DNA of 64,000 bases from Diphasiastrum complanatum (Eukaryota; Streptophyta; Lycopodiopsida; Lycopodiales; Lycopodiaceae), in the NCBI GenBank assembly GCA_029204225.1, contig MU831918.1:1-64000 (forward strand), given 5' to 3'. How positions within the stretch are numbered: position 1 is the stretch's first letter; each line of letters begins with the position of its first letter. Shown here one piece after another: positions 23,527-34,879 of this stretch. The position numbers and the translations under genes were made by a program. The notes under the pieces are model-generated. The model saw only the letters and a program-made list of their open reading frames with translations. It made no database searches and was not told where the DNA came from.

Positions 23527-24650
23527 AGACAAACCAAGATGGATCTATCAACAAGTACAAGGCAAGGTTAGTGGCAAAAGGATATGCTCAAGAACAAGGG
23601 ATTGACTATGATGAGACCCTTGCACTCATGGCAAAGATGGTAAGCATTCGAGTCATTATCTCACTGCTACTCTTTATGGACGGAATCTATGGCAATTGGA
23701 CATTAAAAATGCTTTTTTGAATGGTGATCTTGAGGAGGAAGTGTACATGGAGCAACCAGAGATCTACATTTCTTCTACAAAGCCAAATCATGTGTGCCTA
23801 CTACAAAAGAGTTTGTATGGCCTTAAGCAAGCACCAAGGAGTTGGTCTGCCAAGCTTAACACTTTTTTACTCTCTCAAGTCTTTGTTATAAGTGAGTATA
23901 ATCATTCACTTTATTATAGGTTTGCTAGAAATGATGTTACCATCTTGCTAATCTATGTGGATGATATCATCTTGAGTGGTGGGAACAATCAAGATGTGCA
24001 GGATATCAAGATTGATCTTAATAAGGAATTTGAGGTGCATGATCTTGGTAACTTGCGTTACATTTTTGGAATAGAAGTGATTAGATCTTCTGAATCTACT
24101 CTCATTTGTCAAGAGAAGTATGCTAATTCTATTCTAAAAAGATTATATATGGTAGATGCAAAAGCTTGTGATACACCTATGGAGTCTCATATAAAGCTAA
24201 CTATAAGAGGTAGTGAAAGATCCTTTAAGGACATTACTCACTATAAGAAGCTAGCTGATTTACTCATCTATCTAACCATTACTAGACTAGATCTAAATAT
24301 GTTGAAAATATTGAGTCAATTCATGCAAGATCCTAATGAGGAGCATTGGAAGCTAGGAAAATGAGTTTTGAGGTACATCATTGGAACTCGAGATTTTGGC
24401 ATATTGTATGAGGGATGATCACCTAGCTTGTTTGGATTTTCAGATTTGAAGTATGTTGACAGGAAATCCATAAGTGCACATTGTATTTTCATAGGTGATG
24501 GAGCTATATCATGGATGTCGATGAAACAAGCCACTATCTCATTGTCATCTAGTGAGGCCGAGTACAAAGCTCTTACACATTGCACAAAAGGAGATGGTAT
24601 GGATCAAGAGGATGATCAAGGGATCTTCACTTGCTGGATTGTTTAGAGAG
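23523..24650 (+). pseudogene. Copia reverse transcriptase and RNase H
   Basis: RT motifs are INKYKARLVAKGYAQEQG, then after a frameshift near 23700 MDIKNAFLNGDLEEEVYME, SLYGLKQAPRSW and LLIYVDDIILSG with the YVDD centre. IKLTIRGSERSF leads to RNase H: FSDLKYVDRKS (Asp) and ATISLSSSEAEYKALTH (Glu). Stops at 24362 and 24417 interrupt it. It ends at SPIIICDN, close to the normal RNase H DNxxA motif, then breaks into the opposing Copia gag. Confidence 0.85.
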
Positions 24651-24689
24651 CCCAATCATCATTTGTGACAACCTATTTTCCCAAATGTT

Positions 24690-25473
24690 GACAAGTCCAT
24701 TTTTTCCACAAAAAAAAACACTTTAGCTTCTTCTTGTTCTTCTTGCTCTTGCCTTTGGAACTTGATGCTCCATCTTTGTTCTCCATCTCCATGTCTTGAG
24801 TCTTCTTGGATGGAAACTTCTTCTTCTTGCCTTTCAAAGAAAAGTTAGCTTTTTCATCACCATCATTCAAAGATAAGGAACTCATCCTACTTTTGATATG
24901 AAGCATTCTACTCTCCTCACTAACAAGCACACTTTGAAGTTTTTCAATACTAGGAAGTGAATCTTGAATAGCAAAGGTTTGAACAAGATTGGAATAATCA
25001 TCTCCAAATCCATTCAAAATGATTTGAACTAATTCATCATCTTTGATTTTATCATCTATAGAAGACAACTCTTTATTCAAAGATTTGATCCTAAAGACAT
25101 AATTTTGGGCACTTTCACTACTTCCTTTCATGCTTTGAAGAATTTGATTCCTAAGCATGAGTATCCTTGAAGTGTTCTTGGATCCATAAATGGCTTTTAA
25201 TGAATCACATGCCTCTTTGGATGTGGTACAAGATGAGATTTCTTTGAAAAGTTCATTACTTACATTCATTTTTATGCAATGTAATGCAACTCTACATCTC
25301 TTTTTGTACTTAGCCAATTCAACTCCTCCTTGAGGTTCTACTTCCACCTCAAGTACTATGTCATAAAGATCATGAAGTACAAGCAAGGACTCCATTCGAA
25401 CTATACAAGTAGCATAATTAGTGAATGTAAGTCTTTCACTAGCTTCAAGCAAAAAACCACCCATTGATGCCAT
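24690..25473 (-). pseudogene. Copia gag, truncated at the zinc knuckle
   Basis: The likely start is the ATG at 25473 (MASMGGFLLEASERLTFTNY), the same N-terminus as the family at 60837, rather than the upstream ATG of the open frame. UBN2-type gag core: KKRCRVALHCIKMNVSNEL, SRILMLRNQILQSMKGS, LVQIILNGFGDDYSNLVQ. A Lys-rich tail leads to KKLKCFF, where a poly-T run breaks the CCHC knuckle. The frame is otherwise open for about 260 codons. Protease and everything downstream are missing. Confidence 0.85.
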
Positions 25474-26099
25474 TTTTGAATGTGAAAAAGCACTAGAAAC
25501 TCTAATGGTTTCTCTAAGAGATCTGAACCTAAAGTTTTCTAGCAATTTAGAAAGCTTATAGACTCAATCCTATCACTCATGAACCAATCTAGAATGATGG
25601 AAATTTAGATTCTAGTCTCAAACTTGCAAAATCACTCCTTAATCTATGATTTTAGCAATTTCTCTCTTCAACCTCAACATACACTCAAAAAATCAGAGAA
25701 GATCAATAATGCACCTAATTCAAGCTTCTTTTGGCTGATCTAATCCAAGAACTAATCAAGGAATTAGATTTACTATAGAAAATACTTGATTTTGCACCAA
25801 AAATTACTCAAATTGGGTATGTGAGTCAAATTCTCCTTGCTTATAGATCCAAAGATAGCAGTGTTATAGCTTGATGGAAAGCTTATGATCTGTACTTTTC
25901 ATAGAGTCAAAACAGGAGATGTACGACCTCACATGTGTGAAAAGAGTTCCTACAGCCCACAAAAGATCTGGACCAAAAAATTTGAGGATAGCTATCAAAT
26001 CCAACTCGCTACACAAAATTTGACTAGTTTCCTAAAAACTGCTAATTTTGGCTTTGATTTGGATTAACCCTATCAATTTCAAAAAAACCTCTTGTACTT

Positions 26100-26112
26100 G
26101 GCTCTGATACCA
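26100..26112 (-). promoter_or_regulatory. Primer-binding site for initiator Met-tRNA
   Basis: On the minus strand TGGTATCAGAGCC follows directly after an LTR end (TTTTTTCACA). This is the standard plant Copia site complementary to the 3' end of initiator methionine tRNA. Confidence 0.85.
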
Positions 26113-26684
26113 TGTGAAAAAAATACAAAAAGGACCAAGAGTGGATCCTAATCTGATCCTCAAGAGGGATTGGTTGTCAGATTACTTGATCTATCAATCT
26201 ACTTGAGATTAAGATGAAACCAAATCAATCTGATGTGTCTAGCAAGAGTTATAAGCTTTTAAAGATGATAGGGATAGGTCCAAAATCCGAGTGACAGCAT
26301 TTTGATTTGATTCAATCTTGCTTTGTTCTGAATCCATTGTTTTGAGCATCCTACACAAGAAACTGAACATCAAGACTGAGTTTGAAGTAATGAACACCTT
26401 TTGAGCCTTCTGAGAGTCAATTGTGTTTTCTTTTGAAGCATTTCACACATGCCAAAAGTAGGATTCAAACTAGCCAAAGTGTCTCAATCCACTTTGTGTG
26501 TCTGATCTAGATAACTTGTTTTGTGGAATATTTGAGAGTCATCTCAAATATAGCTGCAAGTGTTTCACATAGGAAGGTAGTACATCCTTGAAAATACCTA
26601 TAGTGAAAGAGAGCAGCAACTTTAAGTCTAATTGGAACAAGCTCAAACATATCTCAGTTCAATAACTAAGAAGTCTTCATTAAA

Positions 26685-27548
26685 ATGGCATCTCAGGGAG
26701 GATATCTTCTAGAAGCCAATGAAAGACTAAACACTTCTAATTACTCAATTTGGAAGTTCAAAATGGAGTCTATTTTGATACTCCAGGATGCTATGGATAT
26801 TTTGCTTGGTGTTGAGGAGGAGCCTCAAGCACAGGCTAAAATTCTTAAGTACAAGAAAAGAGCTAGAATGGCTCTACATTTCATTAAGATGAATGTATCT
26901 AATGAAATTCTGAGAGAGATAGGATCTTGCACTACAGCCAAAGAAGCTTGGGATGCACTAAAGACCATCTATGAAGCAAAGAATACTTCTAGAATACTCA
27001 CTCTTAGGAATCAGATTTTTCAAAGTTTCCAAAGAAGTGAAGAGAGTGCATCTAACTATGTTCTGAGAGTTAAAGATTTACATAGAGAGCTTTTCTATGT
27101 TGGTGTTACTATTAGCCAAGATGAGCTAGTTCAAGTCATACTGAATGTCTTGAGAGATGACTATGATAATCTTGTTCAGTCTTTTGCTATTAAGGAGGAA
27201 TTGCCTAATCTAGAAAGTCTCCAAGGAATTCTTATTTCTGAAGAATCTAGACAAAGCTATAAACTCTCCAGGATGAACAAACTCGAGCATGGTGGAAGTG
27301 ACAAAGCCCTCTTTGTCAAAGGCAAGCAGAAAGGAAGGAGTAAGAACCAATTCTCTCAAGCATCCAACAAAGACAAAGCCAAAGATCGAGACAAAGATGG
27401 TGAAGAGGATGATACATCTCATCCTTCTAACTCAAAGACCAAAAAGAAGAAAGTGAAGTGTTTCTTCTGTGGCAAGAAGAGGCACTATGCCTCTAAATGT
27501 TTCAAGAAGAAAAACCAACTTACCCCAAGAAACTTTACTCCAAACTGA
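26685..27548 (+). CDS. Copia gag, intact open frame
   Basis: A 287-residue open gag from ATG 26685. Order: MASQGGYLLEANERLNTSNY (N-terminus typical of this family), gag core with KKRARMALHFIKMNVSNE, SRILTLRNQIFQSFQRS and ELVQVILNVLRDDYDNLVQ, a Lys/Asp-rich tail, and a complete zinc knuckle CFFCGKKRHYASKC (CX2CX4HX4C). The frame stops 14 residues after the knuckle, before any protease, and the next kilobase is low-complexity DNA. The gene is therefore truncated at its 3' side although its gag part is intact. Closest local relative: gag at 19071-19950. Confidence 0.85.
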   Translation: MASQGGYLLEANERLNTSNYSIWKFKMESILILQDAMDILLGVEEEPQAQAKILKYKKRARMALHFIKMNVSNEILREIGSCTTAKEAWDALKTIYEAKNTSRILTLRNQIFQSFQRSEESASNYVLRVKDLHRELFYVGVTISQDELVQVILNVLRDDYDNLVQSFAIKEELPNLESLQGILISEESRQSYKLSRMNKLEHGGSDKALFVKGKQKGRSKNQFSQASNKDKAKDRDKDGEEDDTSHPSNSKTKKKKVKCFFCGKKRHYASKCFKKKNQLTPRNFTPN

Positions 27549-27559
27549 GGATACTGTGA

Positions 27560-27920
27560 TAAAAGTGAGAAAAATGAGTGTCAATGAGGGAGAGAGACAG
27601 ACAGAGACAAAGAGGGAGAGGGAGAGCATACTTTACTCCAAGCTTTACTCAAACTACTTTAACTCTAATGAAAGAGAAACAAAAGAGTGTCAATAAGAGA
27701 GATAAAAGGATAAAGAGTCATCAAAGTTTTCAAAAAACTTACTTTACTCCAAGCCCTACTCCAAGCTTTACACCCTTTTAAATAGCTTTACTCCTTTTGA
27801 GAAGCCTTCTTATGCTCTCTTCGACAAGGTTTACAAGCTTTTAAAGAGCTTTACCTCAAGCTTTTGAAAAGCTTTCACTCTGATGAAAAAAAAAAACAAA
27901 AGAGTGTCGATGAGAGAGAG
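27560..27920. other. Low-complexity linker
   Basis: Purine-rich (gagagagacagacagag) and ctttactccaag-type repeats with no coding motif. Confidence 0.5.
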
Positions 27921-28222
27921 AAAAGAACATAAACAACAATAAACACAAATGTAACAAAGCAAAACAAGTAAACTTTTGAATGTTGGCTATGGTGCGTACC
28001 TTTGTGTCCAATGCTTAACTTTTTGCTCAAGCCTTGGCTATGGTAAGAAGGTAAAGAGCTTTGGCTGTGACAAAAGAACATAAACAACAATAAACACAAA
28101 TGTATCAAAGAAAAACAAGTAAACTTTTGAATGTTGGCTATGGTGCTCGCCTTTTTGTCCAATGCTCCACTTTTTTTCCAAGCCCTGACTATGGTGAAAA
28201 GGTAGAGAGCTTGGCTGTGACA
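27921..28222. repeat. 151-bp tandem duplication
   Basis: Unit 27921-28071 (aaaagaacataaacaacaat ... ggctgtgac) is repeated at 28072-28222 with about 15 substitutions and small indels; the beginning of a third unit (aaaaaagcataag) follows. Confidence 0.9.
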
Positions 28223-28409
28223 AAAAAGCATAAGAAAGATCAAGCATCATTAGAAGAGCCATAGAGAGCAGCACCATCGCTAGGCGCAAAAATATCCTCC
28301 TCTTCGCGTTCGAAAATCTAAAATCGAAATGAAAAGAAACCGCGACGCGCCAAGCAATTCGGCTTCCGATAATCGACTCTATGGTCGATGATAGCAATGT
28401 CGACCACAA

Positions 28410-28518
28410 CGTCGATTACCAGAACTTAGTAAACGCTATGGTCAATGCTACTTAGTAGATGCTATGGTCGACGCTGCTAGCGTCGACCATAACATCTGCC
28501 AAGTTCTGGTAATCGACG
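28410..28518. repeat. Two-level fold-back sequence
   Basis: Inner arms 28457-28475 and 28479-28497 are complementary with one mismatch and a 3-nt loop. Outer arms 28410-28427 and 28501-28518 are perfectly complementary (18 bp, cgtcgattaccagaactt). The left interior carries an extra diverged copy of the inner arm (28428-28453). Confidence 0.9.
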
Positions 28519-28599
28519 CTAGCCAAAAAATTGCAGAAATTTTTTTTTGCAATTCTTGCCGTGATGGCAAAAATTGCGGAAGTTTTCCTCAATTTTGTC

Positions 28600-29247
28600 C
28601 ACAATAAAGAATGTGATTGGATGCAAGTGGCTTTTTAAGATCAAGTTAAATCAAGATGGGAGTTTTTCTAAGCACAAGGCAAGGCTTAGGGGTAAGCTCA
28701 ATCCAAGGGCATAGATTATGATGGGACCTTTGCACCTGTGGCAAAGATGGTTACCATAAGACTTATCATTGCTCTTGTTTCTCACTTTGGTTGGTTCTTG
28801 TTTCAAATGGATGTGTCAAATGCATTTCTAAATGGCTATTTGGATGAGGACATATTCATGGAGAAGTTTGAGGCTTCATCAAGCAAGGGATGGAAGACAA
28901 GGTGTGCCATCCCAAGAGGAGCTTGTATGATTAGATCTTGGAATACAATGCTCAATTCTTTTCTTATCTCTATTGAATTTACTCCTAGTGAATATGATCC
29001 CACTTTGTACATAAGATTTAGTGAAATGGACATTGTACTTTTATTGCTTTATGTTGATGATATCATACTTAGAAGGGATTGAAAAAACTAAGCTAGATTT
29101 ATCCAAAGAATTCAAGATGGTAGATCTCGGCCATTTGCACATCATTTTGTGTATGGAATTACTTAGATCTTTAGATTATGTCTTCATTGGTCAATCTAAG
29201 TATGCTCTTTTTTACTCAATAGATTTAACATGCATGGATGTAAGCAT
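28600..29247 (+). pseudogene. Copia reverse transcriptase fragment
   Basis: Reads KNVIGCKWLFKIKLNQDGSF, then AKMVTIRLIIALVSHFGW, QMDVSNAFLNGYLDEDIFM and LLLLYVDDIIL (YVDD). After a shift come LDLSKEFKMVDLGHL and IGQSKYAL. The 3' end is cut at 29248 by a CACTA-like terminus. The fragment may belong to the same element as the gag at 26685, with protease and integrase lost, but this cannot be shown. Confidence 0.82.
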
Positions 29248-29950
29248 CACTACCACAAAAAATGTTTATAGCGACAAAAGTTTACGACATTTATTTAGTC
29301 AAAATTAAACGTCGCTCCACAATTTTAATAGCGACAGATATATAATTTTTTAACTGTCACAAAAGAATGTCACTTTGCGATATCTTAATCGTCGTCGTGC
29401 GACATACAATATTTGATGCTTTGCGATACTTTTTTTAGCGACATTAGTGACGACACTTTTATGATGACCAGCGATAATTTTTCCTGAACATCGCCACGTG
29501 ACGTTCAGTCCCAAAAAAAAAGTTTTGGAAAAATGACGTTGTAGTGACGGTTACTAACCATCGCTCTGTGACGTCCAGAGCGAGCAACGTTAGGGTGACA
29601 TTTGAGTGATGCCTAAACGCCTCCTTGTCGTAACCGTCGTCGGGTGACACTGTAATAATATTGTAGATTGTAAAACCCAAGGGATGGTTTTTGACCAACG
29701 ATGGTTTGGCGACAGATATTGAATGTTGCCAGGCGACGGACAAGTTGAGCTACATTTTGGCGACGTTAGAGCGACGATTAAACATCTTGGTAACTTAATC
29801 GTCGTCGGCAAGCGATGCTATAATATTATTGCATACTGTAAAACCTGAGGGATGGTTTTTAAACAATGACGGTTTGGCGACGGATAGTATACGTCGTATG
29901 ACGACGTATAATTTAAATGCCATTGAACATCGCTGAGCGACACATAATGC
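29248..29950 (+). mobile_element. CACTA-like DNA transposon end with gcgac-rich subterminal region
   Basis: Begins CACTACCACAAAAAATG exactly where Copia RT similarity stops. The next 700 bp is packed with gcgac and gtcgtcg words on both strands, typical of CACTA (En/Spm-like) subterminal regions that bind transposase. It contains a 70-bp direct repeat (about 29650-29718 and 29818-29887, sharing gtaaaacc, gggatggttttt and tttggcgac). No opposite terminus or transposase was found, so it is a truncated end or a non-autonomous copy. Confidence 0.55.
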
Positions 29951-30350
29951 AAATATTGAGCATGTTGTGTCCTTATATGATACGTGAAAGAAAGTTTTGT
30001 GTGCAAGAAGTTGTGGTAGTCATCTTGCCTCTTCCTCAGTGCAAACAGATTATTAGTCTTTTCTGGTGTTAACCAAATGTTACATCTGCTGAAGCCAAAT
30101 GTAGATACCTGTTCTGGAAGTTCATGATATGAGAACACTATATCATCCAGATATGTGTGTAGGAGTGCTGAGAAGTCTTTGTTAGGGATGATTTGTAATA
30201 ACATTGTGAAGTGAGATTGTGTTGAGAATCACCTTTGAGCTGCACCAAACTGTTTGAGACCATAGGGTTGAGCAGAAAGGGTGTGTGTATGTGTTGCATT
30301 TGGTAGATATGACTGTAGTTCAATATGTGAAGGTCCTTTGTTAAATTCTA
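29950..30350 (-). pseudogene. Gypsy-like reverse transcriptase fragment
   Basis: The minus strand reads SHIELQSYLPNATHTHTLSA, QPYGLKQFGAAQR (the PFGLKNAPA-like motif), a stop, then LLHTYLDDIVFSYHELPEQV and LTPEKTNNLF. YLDD with following Ile-Val-Phe-Ser is the Ty3/Gypsy palm motif. Only the palm region survives. It adjoins the CACTA-like sequence at its left edge. Confidence 0.6.
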
Positions 30351-32440
30351 TGTAAAAGTGAGAAGCAAGTGAGCATTACCAAAAGCCAGACAGCTGAGCA
30401 ATACCCATCAACAAATGATCAATGACAATCAGTTACAAGGATGAAACAAGCAACCACAAATTCTGAAGTAAGATAGGTAGTGTGCCCACTCTCCACCTCT
30501 TATAATGTTACCACAGATGAAAGTGAGAATGATACTCCACATGTCCAGTTGCTAAAGCACTGTCATGTAGCCTCCATTCCATGCTAAAGGTCCAATCCAC
30601 AACAAGTAAAAGACTTATGAAGAAGCAAGAGCTAAATGTGGACTCTGCCGCACCAAAAAACAACTTCTTTATCTGCATTCGTTGACCTCCAGATTACAAT
30701 CAGAATGTAGGGAGGCGTGGAACTGTTCTAGACCTACTTCATCACTCTTAACATGTTAATGTATTCAATGCATCCTCTAAAATGTGTGTTCAAAAGTCTG
30801 AACACGTTGGCAGCACCCATATGAACTTTTTACATTCTCTGAGCAAAGTACACAGTGGGCCGTTGAGCTAGCACATCTCCACATCTCTGAGTCGTAGACA
30901 AACCTCCTACAGTATCATATCATTTGAAGCGTAGAAGCCCGTGGATCACCCTCAGGTGTGAATCAACTAGCAGGAGGGCGCGGCCGTAGGGTTTACCCTC
31001 TTCCTCCTCTTCTGAAGAGAACGAAGCAGAGGCACGTTTGGTTCTGGGCTCCAAGAACATCAGTGAGCCACAACTTGGGAAGGATCAAGCTATTGGTAAA
31101 AAGTGGGTCTTACACATGTCCATCAGAAGGTGGGTCATTTGAAGTCATTAGCGAGGCCAAAATCTGAGAAAGCCTCCCTCCCCACTGAGCGCGACCTGGA
31201 AACTAGTTGTGAAGATATGGCTTTTTTCACATCTTGGGTCGTTCTGTTTGAATACATTGTAATCATGATTTATGAATGGTTATGTATGAATACTTTCCTC
31301 ATAATACTTGGAGTTTGAATGTGCAGCTATTAAAAGGTCATGTAAATACGAATCTGCTAGTGTTGAGTCAATATGAGTGATCTCAGCATGAGTCATCTCT
31401 TGTTGTCTGAAATAGCTTCGGAAAGATTGGCCTGTTGAATGTATGTAAACCTTTCCGGTTATTAGTGATGTGGTAATGTCTTGAACACAAATGGTTATGC
31501 AATTATTTTGGGTTAGAAGTTGATTGTCAAGTTTGGCTGCCTTAATGAAAGCGTTTTCTTATGAGATGTAAAAAATGAAAAAATGAAAAACAAAAAAAAA
31601 TGAAAATCTTCAAAAAACAAGATACACCACTGTTCCAACCAAGAATACCAAACTTCCTTAGTCTGAACTCTTAAAACTGGAAGACTTTGAGAAAAAGAGA
31701 TAAAACGATGGAATGATCATCATCACCTATACTTGTAGTAATGAACGTTGATGGGAGGGCTATTTTTATGGGTTTACTTGAAAGGGGCTAATACTGTTAG
31801 GGACACACGGTGAGAAAAGTATTATCCTCAAGCATATGAAAAAATCATGCCATAATAACATGGGAATGTTTGTATGCCAACCATCAGGTAGTCATCTATA
31901 GCATGTAATACCATCCTAAGAGCCTCACACATCAACATTTCTAAAAACGTACCTTAGGATAATTGTGCTTGAAATATCAATCTTATGTGCTGTGACTGAA
32001 TCCCAAAAGAGACATGAGTTTGGATAGCCATCAATGAGTGTCATGACAACAAAAGCTACCATTAGTTGTCTCGAGATGATGAACACAAACTGTGAAAGGG
32101 GTGTTGACCTTTGTAGTCATGATACATAAACTCCCGATGAAAGGAATACACACTTTCTAAAACCATCTTCGGGAAATGAAGGACCGAGAGTAATGAGTTA
32201 TGATTTAACTACACCTACTCTATGAGTATATAGCAGTATGTGAGTATTCAAACATAAGGGGCCAGGTGATATCATCAAGGGAATTATTGGGTGTAGAGAG
32301 GACTGAATTGGAGAGTGACAACTAACTTCATCTCCTTGATGCTAGATTGATTAGATCTTGGGTTGAGTTTAGGCAAGGAAAGAAACCCACTACACCTCTA
32401 CACTTGAAGCTAACAAACGGTCTCGACAGCCATAGGTATA
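30350..32440. other. No recognisable gene
   Basis: Mixed-composition DNA. Short open frames (30958-31167, 31103-31318) have no motif I know. A poly-A-rich patch lies at 31565-31620. Nothing else is supported. Confidence 0.55.
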
Positions 32441-32449
32441 CTCGGAGAA

Positions 32450-34740
32450 CTACGTTATGCACGGAGTACATTTTGGTCCACGCAGATTCTGTTTGGTTTT
32501 ACGTGTTTTAGGGCCCGTCATATTATCTCGTACTCCTGGGTCAATGAAAGCTTTCCAAGCTCTCAGAGATATGACCAGCGGGAGATAGTCTTTAGTGCTC
32601 ACACAAATCCAAGGGCAGCTAGTGTACTTTAGTGAGTCTCGCACTCGAGCAAGTGGCATAGTCAAGGTCACAGCATAAGGCAAATGTGATTTTGCTGTCT
32701 CTCTAACTCTGCGACTCAATTTTATAAGACGTTGTCTGGGTACTTGTTCCTCAACCTGAATGTCTGTGTCTCTCAATCTAGTCTCTCTAATATAGCCCCC
32801 ATTTCTAACTCAACATGGGGAACCTCACTATCTATCACGGGATTAGATAAAGTACCACTAACATGCATGGCAAAGCTTTCTTTCTCGACATCAGGGCTTG
32901 TACCAACAGGAAATTCTATCCACCAAGGATTATTTGCCAACTCCTAATCACTCAAGCTAGCATGGTATTTGTCGTTGTACATGAAACTCTCTACATTGGA
33001 CCTTTGATTCCACAACCTAAAATAAGAAGAGATTTTATATAGCTTAATTGCCTTCACCAAGCAAAAAATGTATATTAAAAAAAAGACTCCATTTTAGCAA
33101 ACATGTTTGGAAATAAACTTGTGATATTCATTACAAAACATAAAGATCTTTTACCTCCATACCACACGCTTGGCACTTCCTTTGAAATCTAGTTGCTCTT
33201 TTGTTGTCTTCGCGAGTTTCATTTTTGGCTCAATAGTTGCAACAAGTTTCTTTCTATACTGCAACTTAAAATCTGTGAAAAAGTCATCTAGTGACTCCAC
33301 ATTCTCCAGTTGCATTGGCCCTACATATGGAACACATCAACAACCACAAAATATACATGCAAATACTATGGAAACAAAAGGAATCAAGCTCAAAAAAGTA
33401 AAGTTTCCAAAAAATAGTACAATGACGATCAAACTTATGCAAAGTAATACACTCCTCCAAAACTTTGTGTGCCATTTCCAACAAATGTTACTCAAGCCAT
33501 GTCTCTTTTGCCACCCACAACCTGAAATCCTTGTCACTCCTTGGAATACCAAGTTGACCGCTCATCGGCCCCATACACCATTCAAGCCATTTACACTCTT
33601 TTTCACTTGAAACAGTTGAGCAATGTAGGTGATGTGACTTCTTCAGTCCTATGTTTATTCCCATGCTAGTCTTTTTTATGCTTGTCACCAACTCAAACCA
33701 ATCCAAACCTAATGCTGGGTTTACCATGCCCAACATTTTTTCCATTTTGTTGGTCCAACACAAGTGGACTATAGCTTCAGCATCTCTCAATGTTTTATGC
33801 GATTTGTCCAAGCCCGGTTTAAACTTGGCTCTTGCATCATCAAGCTCCTTATTTATGTCACTCTACAACAAACCACTCGAATTTGTGTAAATGATACAAA
33901 ATAGGCATAGACATGAAAAATGCCATACACATCACAAACGGATAGTTGAATACAATATAAAATCATACCAATGACAAAGTACATCAACCAATACATGAGC
34001 GAGCATGTATCTAGTGTGTGGATACCACATACTATTTCCACATTTTATTTCAATAGATCATATTCGTTCCACTTCAGCCAACTCAATTTCTGTGAACTTT
34101 TGTCTAAAGTATTCTATGGAGCACTTGATAAGATGCCTCACACTAAACAACTAATCCTCGAGCTTGGTCTTAACAATTCTTACTTCATTCAATCTACTCA
34201 CAACACAAAAAATTGTAAACAACTATTTATAGAAAAAATATTGAGTAATTGGCATGCGAGCCAAAGAAACATTACAACTTGTTCATCTGATTCATGGATG
34301 CTAGCAATTCTATGCCACTCTCAACATTGGATTGGATGAAGCTTGCTCGCAAAAGCACGTGTTTGCTCTTATCGCAAGCAAACTCCTCATTGATGGCCTC
34401 CATCCATCCAACAACACGATGGTTTCCATCCCAACATATAAACATGCGTCTTTGCAAGTCGCTCCATAATGGATTATGGGAAACTGTCTCATCAAATTCT
34501 GCACTCAAATTCTCCCATGTTGGATCCCAAAGCACTTTCACGTGATCCCTCACAAAAATATTTTGCCCAGAAGAAGTGTCCATGGATAGTACGAAGTCTC
34601 CCTTTTCCATCAAATAACCATCTTCTCTATATATCTGCTTCACACAAAGCTGCTCTTTCCCCCAATGGTTTGAATTGCTTTGTGTGACAATATCCTACAC
34701 AATGGAATCAAAGGTGGTGGTGTGTTTCTCTACAGCCTCA
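32450..34740 (-). pseudogene. Decayed spliced gene of unknown family with DGNHR motif
   Basis: The minus strand gives five exon-like blocks with GT-AG borders. (a) About 34700-34272: DFVLSMDTSSGQNIFVRDH then RRMFICWDGNHRVVGWMEAI. (b) About 34200-33969: VRHLIKCSIEYFRQKFTEIE. (c) 33862 to about 33430: DKSHKTLRDAEAIVHLCW and GLDWFELVTSIKKTSMG. (d) 33320-33155: QLENVESLDDFFTDFKLQY. (e) From 33016 down: a tail ending at 32450. Stops and shifts occur in b, c and e. DGNHR resembles the ParB/sulfiredoxin-fold signature but I cannot assign the family. It is divergent from the SWIM gene to its right, about 150 bp apart, which may mean one two-gene mobile unit. Confidence 0.45.
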
Positions 34741-34879
34741 AATGATCCATTGTAACTAAAAGCATATCCAAAGAAAATGAGATTATGCTTGTAATGGAGA
34801 AATGCAGTTTCTCAGGATGTTGCAGATGGGCTCTACAACAAAATATCTACGTGTTGGCAATGCTTACGATAATAGTTTG

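Larger units (their letters stand above)
22290..24690 (+). mobile_element. Copia element lacking gag and protease
   Basis: Starts in the pre-integrase domain and runs through integrase, hinge, RT and RNase H, ending near 24690 where a minus-strand Copia gag begins. No LTRs. Three frames carry it, broken by stops at 22939 and 23524 and by frameshifts near 23700 and 24360. Confidence 0.85.
24690..26112 (-). mobile_element. 5' part of a Copia element on the minus strand
   Basis: Primer-binding site (26100-26112), leader (25474-26099) and gag (25473-24690) read leftward; the element is cut in the zinc knuckle at about 24700, where it meets the RNase H end of the plus-strand Copia. The LTR would begin at 26113 with TGTGAAAAAA read on the plus strand and extend right, but its far end is not identified. 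Confidence 0.75.

Noticed and set aside
27921-28222. CRISPR-like array
   Set aside because: Only two long imperfect units without spacers, in a eukaryotic setting.
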